The position numbers and the translations under genes are program-made. From Alphaproteobacteria bacterium (lineage in GTDB: Bacteria; Pseudomonadota; Alphaproteobacteria; Rhodobacterales; Rhodobacteraceae), in assembly GCA_030433335.1 (NCBI GenBank), contig JAUILL010000002.1, positions 1-64,000 on the forward strand: a stretch of 64,000 bases of DNA. The letters are read 5' to 3'. Position 1 is the first letter of the stretch. Every line of letters starts with the position of its first letter. The notes below the pieces were generated by a model that saw only the letters and a list, made by a program, of their open reading frames with translations, was not told where the DNA came from and ran no database searches. Below, piece after piece: positions 14,701 to 24,256 of the stretch.

Positions 14701-15846
14701 TCAGCCCTCTCTTACAGGTGTCCAGAGCGAGCTTTCCCGCCCCTGCCAATACCGAACCAACCCCAGAAACATGGCCAGATTGCCCATCACAAAGAACATG
14801 CCTGCGCCGACTAGCGGCAGCTTGCGTACTGCCGGCACGGCCCATGCCAACGCAACCAGAACATACCCAGCGATCTGGCCCAGTCCCGTCAGAGCATAAA
14901 ACCATCCCTGATCGATCAAGAAAAGGTTAGACAGGAACACAAGAGCCAATGCAAAGGGCGCCATGCGGCGCAACCCTTTGTGAGATAGTAACTGCCAGCC
15001 ATACCATCCTGTCCGCAGCGGGTTCATTAACGCGCGATACCGCATCAGCGCCCGCCACCCCATTTCGGTCGAGCGGACCCTGCGGCCCATCTCTTTTCCG
15101 GCCTTTTCGGTGACCACTTCCTCGGTCAAGGCATCGGGTGCGAAGTCCAGTCGATATCCGGCTTCGACGGCCGCGACCGAAATGTAGAAATCGTCGGCCG
15201 CGCCGGGTGGCACATCAGGCACCAGTTCACGACGCATCGCGTAGATTGACCCCTGCGCAGAGCATACCCCACCCAATCGTGCTTCGGCAGCCTTCATCGC
15301 TTGATCGTACCGCCAGAACAATGCCTCGGCCCTGCCGATCTGACCCGCGGCTTTCGCGTTCACACTGATCTGTCCGCATACGCCGCCCACTTCGGGATCG
15401 GCAAAGGGCGCGACCAAGGCCTCGAGCGTTTCGGGCGCGAGCATTGCGTTTGCGTCCATGAAAATCACGATGTCACCGGTGAGTTGCGGGACGACCAGAT
15501 TCATTGCGGCCAGCTTGCCCAACCGCCCCGGCGTTTCGACCAGTTCCACTTGTGGCAGCGCTAATCCCCGAACGATTTCAGCAGTACCGTCGGTCGATCC
15601 GTCATCAACGACAATGATGCGAACGGCATGTTCCTGCGTGTTCCTCAGCTCCAGCGTATTGCGCAGCTTGTCGGCGATGCAGGCGGCCTCGTTGTGGGCT
15701 GGGATCAGGATGTCGACCTCCAGAGGCTTCGCGGTGACTGAGACCCGCCGTGCAGGCGCGAGCTGCGACAACCCGAGCACCAGAAGCCCGTAGCCAAAGA
15801 TCACATAGGCCAGAAACACAACAGCGGCCCAAAACACAAAAACCAT
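14701..15846 (-). CDS. Membrane GT2-family glycosyltransferase
   Basis: A 381-residue processive-type GT2 enzyme. An N-terminal membrane helix (1-25) is followed by the GT-A domain: DILIPAHNEAACIADKL (about 45-61), DDGSTDGTAEIV (about 81-92), DXD-like FMDANAMLAPET (about 128-139), and a later AADDFYISVAA that could be the catalytic acid. Four or so C-terminal membrane helices complete it. It transfers a sugar using a nucleotide donor, at the inner membrane. It lies between the GT4 gene (3-base gap) and the sulfotransferase. Confidence 0.85.
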   Translation of the reverse strand: MVFVFWAAVVFLAYVIFGYGLLVLGLSQLAPARRVSVTAKPLEVDILIPAHNEAACIADKLRNTLELRNTQEHAVRIIVVDDGSTDGTAEIVRGLALPQVELVETPGRLGKLAAMNLVVPQLTGDIVIFMDANAMLAPETLEALVAPFADPEVGGVCGQISVNAKAAGQIGRAEALFWRYDQAMKAAEARLGGVCSAQGSIYAMRRELVPDVPPGAADDFYISVAAVEAGYRLDFAPDALTEEVVTEKAGKEMGRRVRSTEMGWRALMRYRALMNPLRTGWYGWQLLSHKGLRRMAPFALALVFLSNLFLIDQGWFYALTGLGQIAGYVLVALAWAVPAVRKLPLVGAGMFFVMGNLAMFLGLVRYWQGRESSLWTPVREG

Positions 15847-15849
15847 TCC

Positions 15850-17058
15850 CTAGCTCCCTTCGATCAAGGCCAGCAATTCCGCAGCGTTTTTCTCAATGTT
15901 GTAGAGCGTCCGCACACGCGCTTGCCCGGCAGCCGCCAGACGCAAAGCGCCGTGGTAATTCGCGAAAACCTGTTCGATCCGCGTCGCCAGAACGCGCGCA
16001 TCGCCGGGGGGAACGAGCCATCCCGTCAGCCCCTCTTCGACCAGTTCCGGAATGCCTGACAAGCGCGACGCGATCACCGGACGCCCCTGTGCCATCGCTT
16101 CCATCAGCACCACGGGGATACCTTCGCTCCGGCCGCCTGCGCCTTCGATCGACGGGACGACCACAAGATGCGCCGTTGCCATCACCCGTTGCACCTGATC
16201 AGATGGCTGAGCGCCCCAGAAGGCCACACGCCCCTCGGGCAAATTCTTAGCCGCAACGCGCAACGCCGCCTCCTGAGACCCACCGCCCACGACAGTCAGT
16301 TGCCAGTTCAATGTTCTGGGGAGATGGCCAAGCGCTTTGAGCAGAACATCCACACCTTTGCGCGGCAGCAGGGCCCCGACGAACACGATGTGAAAGGGCT
16401 CTCCCTCGGCGGGTGCGGCGGGCAATGCCCCCTTGGTCCGCTCGGGCGCGACTCCACAGCGGACCACATGGATCTTGTCATGTGGCACGCACGCTTTTTG
16501 CACCAAAAATCGACGATTGAAGTCTGAAATCGTCCGCACAAAACTGGCGGCCCGCGCCTTTACGTCAAGCAGCCCTTGGGTGATGAAAATGTCATGAGCA
16601 TGGGCAGAAAAGGCAAAGGGAACCCCACTGGTCCGCGAGGCGATCCAAGCCACCGTTGCCGGATACCCCGCGAATTCCGCATAGAGCCGGTCCACCCCTT
16701 TTCGGCTAGCAAGCTGACCCAGCGCCAGCCCCTGCGGCACCAACATGAGCGAGATACCAAGGTGCCGCGGCTGCGCGCGAAAAGCCCCGACGATCCGCCG
16801 GATCACCCGCGCGGTCCGCAGAGGGCTTCGGACGGTGGCCAGCGCAGCCAAGAGCAAAGTGCGCGGCGCGGCATAGCCCAGATGCAAGGCGTCTTCGACA
16901 ATCTCGCGGGCCTCGGGATGAACGATTTCCCCCGAACGGAATGGTTTGATGTGAAAGATATCCGCCGCATGACCCGCCCCGCGAAAGGCCTGGACATTGG
17001 CGAGCGCGAATGTCTCGGTCACTTTGGGGAAATCGCTAACGATGGTCCAGATCTTCAT
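15850..17058 (-). CDS. GT4-family glycosyltransferase
   Basis: A 402-residue GT-B enzyme. The N-terminus reads MKIWTIVSDFPKVTETF, and the C-terminal domain holds FVGALLPRKGVDVLLKAL (about 215-232) and the donor site PSIEGAGGRSEGIPVVLMEA followed by MAQGRP. The start at 17058 is set by AGGAGG four bases upstream, and its ATG overlaps the stop of the polymerase gene (ATGA). A longer frame to 17115 has no ribosome-binding site. It works on the lipid-linked repeat unit. Confidence 0.87.
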   Translation of the reverse strand: MKIWTIVSDFPKVTETFALANVQAFRGAGHAADIFHIKPFRSGEIVHPEAREIVEDALHLGYAAPRTLLLAALATVRSPLRTARVIRRIVGAFRAQPRHLGISLMLVPQGLALGQLASRKGVDRLYAEFAGYPATVAWIASRTSGVPFAFSAHAHDIFITQGLLDVKARAASFVRTISDFNRRFLVQKACVPHDKIHVVRCGVAPERTKGALPAAPAEGEPFHIVFVGALLPRKGVDVLLKALGHLPRTLNWQLTVVGGGSQEAALRVAAKNLPEGRVAFWGAQPSDQVQRVMATAHLVVVPSIEGAGGRSEGIPVVLMEAMAQGRPVIASRLSGIPELVEEGLTGWLVPPGDARVLATRIEQVFANYHGALRLAAAGQARVRTLYNIEKNAAELLALIEGS

Positions 17059-18446
17059 AGGACCTCCTTGCGGTTCACGCGTGGCAAAGCGGCCCCGAGG
17101 CCAAGCATGATCCATGTGTATTTGTTGTACTCGTTCGGGACAAAGACACTGACCAGCATGTAGGCCGTCAGGGCATAGAAATAGGCCGTCGCCAAATGCC
17201 CGATGGCGCTATCCGCCGGTGCCCGCATCACCTCTCGTGCGCCGCGAAAGGCTGAGATGACCATCCCGTAGAAAAACGTTGCGCCGATCAGGCCGTATTC
17301 GACCATGATCGACAGGTGCATGTTGTGCAGTTGGCGCCCATACATCGTCCGCCCGGGCAGATAGCGATAGGCGCTGTCAACGAAGTGCTTTTTGAAGTTA
17401 CCCGGCCCGACACCGAACAATGGGTGCTCTGTCAGCAGGTTCACCCCGATCACATTGTAGGTCATCCGCCGTCCGAGCGTCCAATCCCCGCCGCCGCCAC
17501 CAAAGATCGAGGCAATCCGCTCGTAATAGCTGGCCGGCAGAAACGGCAGCATCATCAGCGCGAACATTCCCCCGATCACCAAGACCGGAATGATCAGCCG
17601 ATGCTGCCGGTAGCGGTAGAACAGAAAAATCGCAGTGATCGTATAAACAAGGAACGAAGAGCGCGCGAAACTGAAAATCAGCGCAAGGGTCCCGATCCCC
17701 GCTGCGGCCATGTAGAACCGTTTGTAGCGATCTTGTTCGATATACATGACGACGGCGATAATGACGCCGGTGAGCATCATCGTGGCCGCTGTCGTCGGGT
17801 TGTATTGCGAGGCTCCCGACGACCGCTCGAAGCCTTCTGCCGTCCGCGCTGTGGTCGCCGCGTCAGAAGTCGAAATCAGCGTCATCCCGAGCTTTACGTC
17901 AAGGATCAGGATCACGCCCGAGATCAAGGAGGTCAGCGCAAGGATCATCATCGCCCGCTCGAACCGCGCCCGAGTGTTTACCAAAATGATGATCAGGTAC
18001 ATGAAGATGATCATAGCCAGCAGGCGGCGCAGGCTGTTAGCCGCCATATATTTGCTCTCGGCCCCGAAGGCGCTGACGATCATGGACAGGCCCAGCAGCA
18101 TTCCCATGATCGCAATGGGCTGCATCAGGGCGTCGCGCACCATCCCGCGCTGGCGAAACGCCGTGACAATCACGCCAACCATCGTGCCCAAGGTCATCAG
18201 CTTGAACCCGTCACCAGGGAAGATTTTGTCCTGAATGCCATCGAGTTGCGCAAAGAAGAGCAGCGCGCTGATCCCCACAAACGGATGCGCGGCAAAGGCC
18301 AGACCGATCACCGCAGCAACAGGCAGGATCAGCGCCAATTCGGGGTGCCCTAGAATGGTAAATGCAAGCGCCAGAATTGCCGCCGCACAGCCCGCCGACA
18401 AACCGATCCCGAAATCGCTCCACATCGAGCGCGTCCGGATGATCAT
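17055..18446 (-). CDS. O-antigen ligase/polymerase-like membrane protein (Wzy/WaaL)
   Basis: About 463 residues with roughly ten to twelve membrane segments and one large periplasmic loop near residues 290-390. In that loop, RRMTYNVIGVNLLTEHPLFGVGPGNFK is typical of the O-antigen ligase domain (PF04932). Such proteins polymerise or ligate lipid-linked units on the periplasmic face. The gene starts with an ATGA overlap with the deacetylase gene and ends with an ATGA overlap with the GT4 gene. Polymerase is more likely here because a chain-length regulator and a flippase-like gene are present. Confidence 0.82.
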   Translation of the reverse strand: MIIRTRSMWSDFGIGLSAGCAAAILALAFTILGHPELALILPVAAVIGLAFAAHPFVGISALLFFAQLDGIQDKIFPGDGFKLMTLGTMVGVIVTAFRQRGMVRDALMQPIAIMGMLLGLSMIVSAFGAESKYMAANSLRRLLAMIIFMYLIIILVNTRARFERAMMILALTSLISGVILILDVKLGMTLISTSDAATTARTAEGFERSSGASQYNPTTAATMMLTGVIIAVVMYIEQDRYKRFYMAAAGIGTLALIFSFARSSFLVYTITAIFLFYRYRQHRLIIPVLVIGGMFALMMLPFLPASYYERIASIFGGGGGDWTLGRRMTYNVIGVNLLTEHPLFGVGPGNFKKHFVDSAYRYLPGRTMYGRQLHNMHLSIMVEYGLIGATFFYGMVISAFRGAREVMRAPADSAIGHLATAYFYALTAYMLVSVFVPNEYNKYTWIMLGLGAALPRVNRKEVL

Positions 18447-19633
18447 GCCCCCGGCCCTTTCGGAATGGGCAAGTATTTCGCCCGACGCCGCCGCGCCAAA
18501 GCCGTCACAGGCATCCACCAGTAGTGTCCAGCAGCGACACCGAGCTTGGCGCGAAACACCAGTTCCTCGGCCCAAAGAGGGGCCGGACCCGCTGCGAAAT
18601 CATTTATGTGGGTGCGCGAGAGCAGACAGGGGTCCTCGCCCTCTCGGTTTTCGCCGCGCCCACCGGTTAGCGTCTCGAACCCGACTTCGCGGGCAATCAT
18701 GGCCGACGCATTGGTGACGCGATCATAAGGCCAACACAGGAAGTCGACGTCGCGCCCCAGAACATCCTTGAGCCGATGCCTTGCGCGGATCAGGCTGGCG
18801 CGAACACGCGCTTCGAAAGCGGTTTTGGTCTCGACGCCCTCTTCAGTCCAAGCAGGTGTTGTCAGCGCAGAGTCATTCTCGCGAACTAGGCTCCCGAAGG
18901 GCTCCGCTGGTTCAGACGCCTCGAACCAGCGGGATTTGTCTTCTGTATTGTTCCAAGAAAGAGGTGCGTGATGTCTCCAGTTCACCTCGCTCAGCGTTTC
19001 GGCAATGCCTGAAGAAACCGGAACCCGCGCGTGGTCCGCCCCGTGGCACGCGATCTCGATCAAAGGATCCGCATCCAGAACCCGCAGTTCGGCGGCGTTC
19101 ATATACCCCCGCCAATCGGTCGGCGTGTCATCAATCGTCGGGCGAAGCGATTGAGACGGATCGATGAAATCGGACGACACAAAAATGGTCGCCGGCGCGC
19201 CGAATTTCCGCAGGATAGGCACCGCCACCACCCAGTTATCCAGATAGCCATCATCGAAATGCACCATCACACTTTTGGCGGGCAAACGCAGGCCACGGGC
19301 TCTTGCCGCTTGAAACGCCTCGCGGCTGAGCACGGTCCACCCCTTGCGGGCCAGCACAGTCATGTGCCGCTCGAACACCTCTGGCCGAACCGAGGTATTC
19401 TGGCTCCAAGGCAACCAACCGGCGTCCGGCGAAATGCTGTGATAGACAATCACAGGGACAGCGCCTGTTCTGTGGAGTGAAACGCAGATGATCCACAACA
19501 TGACGGACAGAGGCAGCACAGCGAACCAGCCTAAATCGGCCCATGCCATTGCAGACGCGATCACAGCGCCGACCAGCAGCGAAAGGCCTGCACGTAGCCA
19601 TGCGTGCTTGCGATGGATCTGACGGTCCACCAC
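18443..19633 (-). CDS. Polysaccharide deacetylase family protein
   Basis: A 396-residue protein. Two hydrophobic segments near residues 13-50 suggest an inner-membrane anchor with the enzyme outside. Its NodB-type domain (about 58-330) starts VIVYHSISPDAGWLPW, with the metal-binding Asp-Asp pair in VMVHFDDGYLDNWVV and later HGADHARVP with candidate metal-binding histidines. These enzymes remove acetyl groups from N-acetylated sugars. The start codon is GTG at 19633, 4 bases after the Wzz gene. The context suggests tailoring of the polymer. Confidence 0.8.
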   Translation of the reverse strand: MVDRQIHRKHAWLRAGLSLLVGAVIASAMAWADLGWFAVLPLSVMLWIICVSLHRTGAVPVIVYHSISPDAGWLPWSQNTSVRPEVFERHMTVLARKGWTVLSREAFQAARARGLRLPAKSVMVHFDDGYLDNWVVAVPILRKFGAPATIFVSSDFIDPSQSLRPTIDDTPTDWRGYMNAAELRVLDADPLIEIACHGADHARVPVSSGIAETLSEVNWRHHAPLSWNNTEDKSRWFEASEPAEPFGSLVRENDSALTTPAWTEEGVETKTAFEARVRASLIRARHRLKDVLGRDVDFLCWPYDRVTNASAMIAREVGFETLTGGRGENREGEDPCLLSRTHINDFAAGPAPLWAEELVFRAKLGVAAGHYWWMPVTALARRRRAKYLPIPKGPGA

Positions 19634-19637
19634 GGTA

Positions 19638-21296
19638 TCAGTTCCAGATCAGCATGAACGGTTTGCGCGGATTGTCCTGCCCCACGGTCTGCAACTCGCG
19701 GATTTCCAAGGCATCAACCTGCGCAGGTGGCACCCCCAGAATAATCGGACCATCGGGAAGTTCATCCCAGTCCTGCACCGACGCAACCGGCGCAATCGCT
19801 GTGATGACATAAGGCATATCACCACTACGGCGGGGATTCGAATGCTCGACCGCCATCGCAACCACATCGCGCAGGCGCTTGATCTCCTCGTAGGGCAGGA
19901 AGCCGGTGACAAAGATATGCTCCTTGGTCCAGTGGTCCTCGGTGCTCATCCTACGGCCGAACTGCTCCGAGAAATTTCTGAACTCGCGGCTTAGGCCAGA
20001 CATCCGTCCTCTGCGCCACCGCGCCAGCCCCGGTCGCTCCATGCCTTTGCGCGCCGAAGGCAGAGCGTGCCCCCCCAAGATGGCCTGCACATCAGAGTAG
20101 GTGCGCACACGCATGCCAACCACATCAATCAGGATCACGGGCATTACGACCGCCAAAGCCCCGACAATCGTCGCCAAAACAGTGTTCACAAAAACCTTGG
20201 GAAATGACGGATAGAGCGCAGGCGCCGCCGGGTTGATCACCTGCACTTGCGACAGAATCGTTGCCTCGCTCATCTCGAGGTTCACCAGACGATCACGCAA
20301 CTCGTCCAAGTCCATCTCGACCGCTTGGTATCGGGCCTCCAGTTGCTTGAGGCTGCGCTCTTTTTCCGCCTGCTCCGAAAGCTCTTTGTCGGTCCGCGCC
20401 AGAGCCTGTCGACGCAACACCAACCGCGCCTCGCGCTGCCGGATCTCTTCTTCAAGACGGGCGACCGGCTGAGAGGCCCTCCCGCCATCCAGTTGTTCTT
20501 TCAGCTTGGCCAGCTCGTTTTTGCGCAACTCCAATTCAATGACGTCTTCGTCGATGTCCTGCTGCGTTGCACTGCGGGACAGAAGCAGGACATCCGCCTC
20601 TTGCCACAGATCGTTGATGCTCAACTCTTCCCGCACGCGCTCTCGCTCGACCAGCAGGTCGCGCAGTTCCTGTTCTCGCTCGTTCTTGAGGTTCCTAACG
20701 AGGTCCGCCAACTTGGTCGCGCCGTTCGAAAATTCCTGCCGCGTGAGGTCGACGTAGGCCTGCGCATAAGCATTGGCCATGCGGGCTGCCAACATCGGGA
20801 ACTCGGACTGCGCAGTCAGGTTCAGAATGTAAGAGCCCTCGACAAATTCGACCTCGACGGACTCGCGCAGCAGATTGATCAGTTGAAGACGCTCTGAGGC
20901 CTCGACGAACTTGCCGTAGTTCAAGCGGGCATAGCTGCGCCACAGAAAGCCTTTGAACAGGTCGAAGATCCCCGCCTCAGGCATCTCGTTTTCGCCATCT
21001 GCTTGCTCCAGCAGAATATCGAGAGTCCGTTCCGCAACAGGCCGGCTCAGCAGAACTTCAATGTGGGTCTGGGTGATGATCGTTGCCGGATTGAACTGAC
21101 TGACACCCATGAAGGTGCGGTTAAATGCCAGCTCCTCTTCCGAGGGCTGCATGTTCAACGTGACCGTCGACTTATACGCAGGCGAGGTTTTCAGCAGAAT
21201 AGTGCTGCCAGTCCAAGCCAGGACAGCCGCGCAAAACATGCTAATCAGTATTGTCCGCTTGTAGAGGCGGAACAGATCCCGGTAGTGGTCCAGCAT
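19638..21296 (-). CDS. Wzz/GumC-type polysaccharide chain-length/co-polymerase protein
   Basis: A 552-residue polysaccharide co-polymerase. A membrane helix near residues 15-35 precedes a Wzz-type periplasmic region (SVEVEFVEGSYILNLTAQS). A long coiled coil follows (about 200-350, rich in E, L, R, K, such as LEARYQAVEMDLDELRDRL). A second membrane helix with the proline-rich approach NPAAPALYPSFPKVFVNTVL lies near residue 365. The C-terminal cytoplasmic part has no tyrosine-kinase Walker motif that I can see. It sets chain length with the polymerase downstream. It heads the tight part of the minus-strand operon. Confidence 0.82.
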   Translation of the reverse strand: MLDHYRDLFRLYKRTILISMFCAAVLAWTGSTILLKTSPAYKSTVTLNMQPSEEELAFNRTFMGVSQFNPATIITQTHIEVLLSRPVAERTLDILLEQADGENEMPEAGIFDLFKGFLWRSYARLNYGKFVEASERLQLINLLRESVEVEFVEGSYILNLTAQSEFPMLAARMANAYAQAYVDLTRQEFSNGATKLADLVRNLKNEREQELRDLLVERERVREELSINDLWQEADVLLLSRSATQQDIDEDVIELELRKNELAKLKEQLDGGRASQPVARLEEEIRQREARLVLRRQALARTDKELSEQAEKERSLKQLEARYQAVEMDLDELRDRLVNLEMSEATILSQVQVINPAAPALYPSFPKVFVNTVLATIVGALAVVMPVILIDVVGMRVRTYSDVQAILGGHALPSARKGMERPGLARWRRGRMSGLSREFRNFSEQFGRRMSTEDHWTKEHIFVTGFLPYEEIKRLRDVVAMAVEHSNPRRSGDMPYVITAIAPVASVQDWDELPDGPIILGVPPAQVDALEIRELQTVGQDNPRKPFMLIWN

Positions 21297-21332
21297 TGGC
21301 TGCTCTCCAGCTGGTCTATGGGCTTTGCCCTT

Positions 21333-22667
21333 TTATTTTGTCACAGCATTTCTACCCAGATCGCCCTTCAAAACAAGCATTGCGTTAGCACAACTATCGT
21401 ATTCCGTTGCGGACAGGACACGATCCAACGCCTTTTTCAACACGCAATGGGTGATTGGGTCATCGCCTTCACCACCATCGCGTAACAGTTGCAGGCTGCG
21501 CCCATCAGCAAAGGTGATTTCCCATCCGGTTTCGATCCGTGACACCCGCGCCCCTTTGGGCAGAACCCGCGAAAGCAACCGGTACGCATAGACCCCGGGC
21601 TTCGGCTGGCGTTTCAGATCATACAGCGGCACCCGAGCGTTCCCGACAGTGGTCTGCATTTCTTCACCTAGGCCGAACCACAGGCACGCGTACCCCCCTT
21701 GAGCCAGTACGTTCAGATTTCGGCTGATCACTGCCATGAAGTGGGCCTCGGGCGTGTACTCTGCGCCGTAATCCAAATTCGGGCCACCACACTCGGTCGA
21801 CACCACAGGGCGCCCGCCGGACCACGCCTTCAACGCAGCAATCCGTTTGGGGTCACGCTCTTCAGGTCCATACAAGTGGATGTCCGCAACATCGTAGCGA
21901 GCCTGCGAGAGAATGAATTTCAGCCGGCCCTCAACCATTGCCGTCACGCTGGCAGACTTTGATTTGGACGGGGGGTAGACCAACTCGGACCCATCGTTCC
22001 AGAATTGCCGTACGGTCCAATCAGCATGCCCCTGATTGACCAACGCCACATCCATTACAAAAGCCGCGGTACCCCCCAAAACGAAAGTCGCTTTGGGATC
22101 GGCTGTTTTCACGGCATCATGAGCGGCGTTGATATACGCCAGCAGGGCAGCGTCGTCTGCCGCCCACCCGCCAGAAGCATTTGTGTCGCTCACGTACTCG
22201 TTCGCGGCCTGCCAATAGCGCAGAGGCGCTCGCAAGCCGGGCATGTCCTCTTGGCCATCGCCATCATAGCGTTCGACGACAGTGGCCACAAATCGCTGCC
22301 ACACCCCTAGATCCAAAGGCGCCGCATTCTTGACTCCGTGCGTCGCAGGGTCGGTCGCCCAATCGGCATCGCTCTCGAATGTGACGAAGGGCGTCAGTCC
22401 ATGCGCTTGCATGCCAGCAATGCGCTTATCAATCTCCGAGAAGTCAAATGACCCGTCTGGCTTTGCGATCCCCTGCCAAGAGGCACTGATCCGCGCCCAA
22501 CTCATGCCCGCGTCTGCGAGCAATCCGTAGAAATCAGGGTTGTTCCCCGGAAACGCCAGACCAAGGATTGGCGACTGCGCTGGGGCCGGCACCGTCAGGT
22601 CCACGCCCTCTGCCAAGACAGGCGAGGCGATTGCCGCCAAGATCATTGCACCAAGACGCGCGTTCAT
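21333..22667 (-). CDS. Secreted glycoside-hydrolase-like (TIM-barrel) protein
   Basis: A 445-residue protein with a signal peptide (MNARLGAMILAAIASPVLAEG, likely cut after ALA-type SPVLA). The body resembles clan GH-A hydrolases: MSWARISASWQGIAKPDGSFD, YWQAANEYVSD with the candidate acid/base Glu, and VVSTECGGPNLDYG with the candidate nucleophile Glu. The start at 22667 is chosen because the signal peptide begins there. A periplasmic polymer-trimming or turnover role is usual for such genes inside export loci. Its substrate is unknown. Confidence 0.72.
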   Translation of the reverse strand: MNARLGAMILAAIASPVLAEGVDLTVPAPAQSPILGLAFPGNNPDFYGLLADAGMSWARISASWQGIAKPDGSFDFSEIDKRIAGMQAHGLTPFVTFESDADWATDPATHGVKNAAPLDLGVWQRFVATVVERYDGDGQEDMPGLRAPLRYWQAANEYVSDTNASGGWAADDAALLAYINAAHDAVKTADPKATFVLGGTAAFVMDVALVNQGHADWTVRQFWNDGSELVYPPSKSKSASVTAMVEGRLKFILSQARYDVADIHLYGPEERDPKRIAALKAWSGGRPVVSTECGGPNLDYGAEYTPEAHFMAVISRNLNVLAQGGYACLWFGLGEEMQTTVGNARVPLYDLKRQPKPGVYAYRLLSRVLPKGARVSRIETGWEITFADGRSLQLLRDGGEGDDPITHCVLKKALDRVLSATEYDSCANAMLVLKGDLGRNAVTK

Positions 22668-22678
22668 CCCGCCCCTCC

Positions 22679-24115
22679 TCAAAACTTGAAAACCCAGAGC
22701 GCGTTGCGCCAGCGAAGCCACAAAGTGGTGACCGCTATGGCGATCGCACCGCTTGCAGCCATAGCGATCAGCGCTGAGGCGGCCTCTCCCGTGGCCAGCC
22801 AAGGGACTAGTTGGGAAAGCAAAATACTTGATCCCATACCTGCCAGCAGGCCCATTCCCGCTCCTAGCAAAGGCGAGAATGAGAGGTCGGCCGTACGCAA
22901 ATCAGCTCTGTTCCGCGCCCAAAGCAACAACGCCACAGCACACGGCCCCAGCACCATCCCAAGCGCGACTGCCCCCACTCCCATGGTTGGCAACATCCAG
23001 ACTCCGACACCGACGCGCACCGCCAGATCGACCAGCACCGAGAGCGCGACGAGACCAACCGTGTTTTTCCGCTGTTGCGTGAGAACCCAGATCACAAAGG
23101 CCCGTGACAGGAACGTCGCAAAGGGGGCAAAACCCATGATCATCAGGACGGGCGTCAACTGAGTTTGCGCAGCGACCTCGAACGCCCCCTGCCCCAACAC
23201 CTGTTCGACGATCCTTGGGGCGTTGTAGATCAAGATCCCCTGCACAAGGATCAGCACCGTCGCTCCACCCGACACAACGCGCCAGAAATATTGGGGGGTG
23301 CGAAGCTCTGGTGACCCTGTCCACTTGGCAAAAACCGGCACAAGGACCGCCAAGGCCAAAGTATTCCCCAGCAGCGCTCCGACCCGCTGCGCCATTTCCA
23401 AAAGTGCGACCCCACCGACGCCTGCCCGCGCAGCCAATGCCGTCTCGAACCACAACGCCGCCTGTGCTCCGACAACCAGCATCAGCGCTGCGCCGATCTG
23501 AGGACGCGCACTTGACACAGCCGGCCCCGAACGGAGGAAAGGCACCATGAGCAACAGTGCGACCGCGTTACCTCCGACAAACGCAAGGGCTGCCCACGTC
23601 ACGCTGTCTTGTGCGCCAAGGGCCAGCAGAAAGACCGTCAACACCAGCACTCGGGGCAGCAGACGCAGCAGCGCAGGCCACGCAAACCAGCCAGCCAAAT
23701 TCAGCGCGGAACCCGCGAGAACACCCAGCAATGCAAGTGGCAGAGACGCCGAAAGCACCATAATGACGCGCTCGGCCAAGACCGCCGCGTCCCCTGTCAG
23801 CGTCGGAGCAATCGCAGCAACAACAAACTTTGCGCCCAGAGCAAAGACCAGTGCGATCGCGATCCCACCAAGGGCCACCCACATCGCAAGCTTGGCCAAA
23901 CCACGGGGACTGGCTTGCATCGCAACCATCGGCAAGAAGACCAAAGACAGCACCTGAACGAGGATTTCCTGCAGTCCGGTCACCAATCGCCGACCCAGGT
24001 AGAAAGCATCAGCCTCGGGGGACGCTCCGAGCCGGTGACTGATGGCCACGGAGATCGCGACCGCCAGCGCCAAACCGATCAGCTGCGCCAGCGCCTGCAC
24101 GGCCCCGGCTCTCAT
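22679..24115 (-). CDS. MurJ/Wzx-like lipid-linked sugar flippase
   Basis: A 478-residue membrane protein of the MOP superfamily, MviN/MurJ branch, with about 12-14 hydrophobic segments. Near the N-terminus RLGASPEADAFYLGRRL matches the family's first loop. Given its place in the polysaccharide operon it most likely moves the undecaprenyl-linked repeat unit across the membrane, as Wzx does, rather than lipid II. The ATG at 24115 has GAGG six bases upstream; an alternative ATG is at 24187. The hydrolase-like gene follows after 11 bases. Confidence 0.78.
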   Translation of the reverse strand: MRAGAVQALAQLIGLALAVAISVAISHRLGASPEADAFYLGRRLVTGLQEILVQVLSLVFLPMVAMQASPRGLAKLAMWVALGGIAIALVFALGAKFVVAAIAPTLTGDAAVLAERVIMVLSASLPLALLGVLAGSALNLAGWFAWPALLRLLPRVLVLTVFLLALGAQDSVTWAALAFVGGNAVALLLMVPFLRSGPAVSSARPQIGAALMLVVGAQAALWFETALAARAGVGGVALLEMAQRVGALLGNTLALAVLVPVFAKWTGSPELRTPQYFWRVVSGGATVLILVQGILIYNAPRIVEQVLGQGAFEVAAQTQLTPVLMIMGFAPFATFLSRAFVIWVLTQQRKNTVGLVALSVLVDLAVRVGVGVWMLPTMGVGAVALGMVLGPCAVALLLWARNRADLRTADLSFSPLLGAGMGLLAGMGSSILLSQLVPWLATGEAASALIAMAASGAIAIAVTTLWLRWRNALWVFKF

Positions 24116-24256
24116 TCGGAACCTCGGACATGGACCTGCAAATTCAGAGGATATGCGCGCCAGACCCGTTTCACCAACACCCTTCAAACCGACAGAATGA
24201 TTTACACGTTAATCATTTCCTAAATACGCGAATTTGGCCGATTTTATGGCGATTGT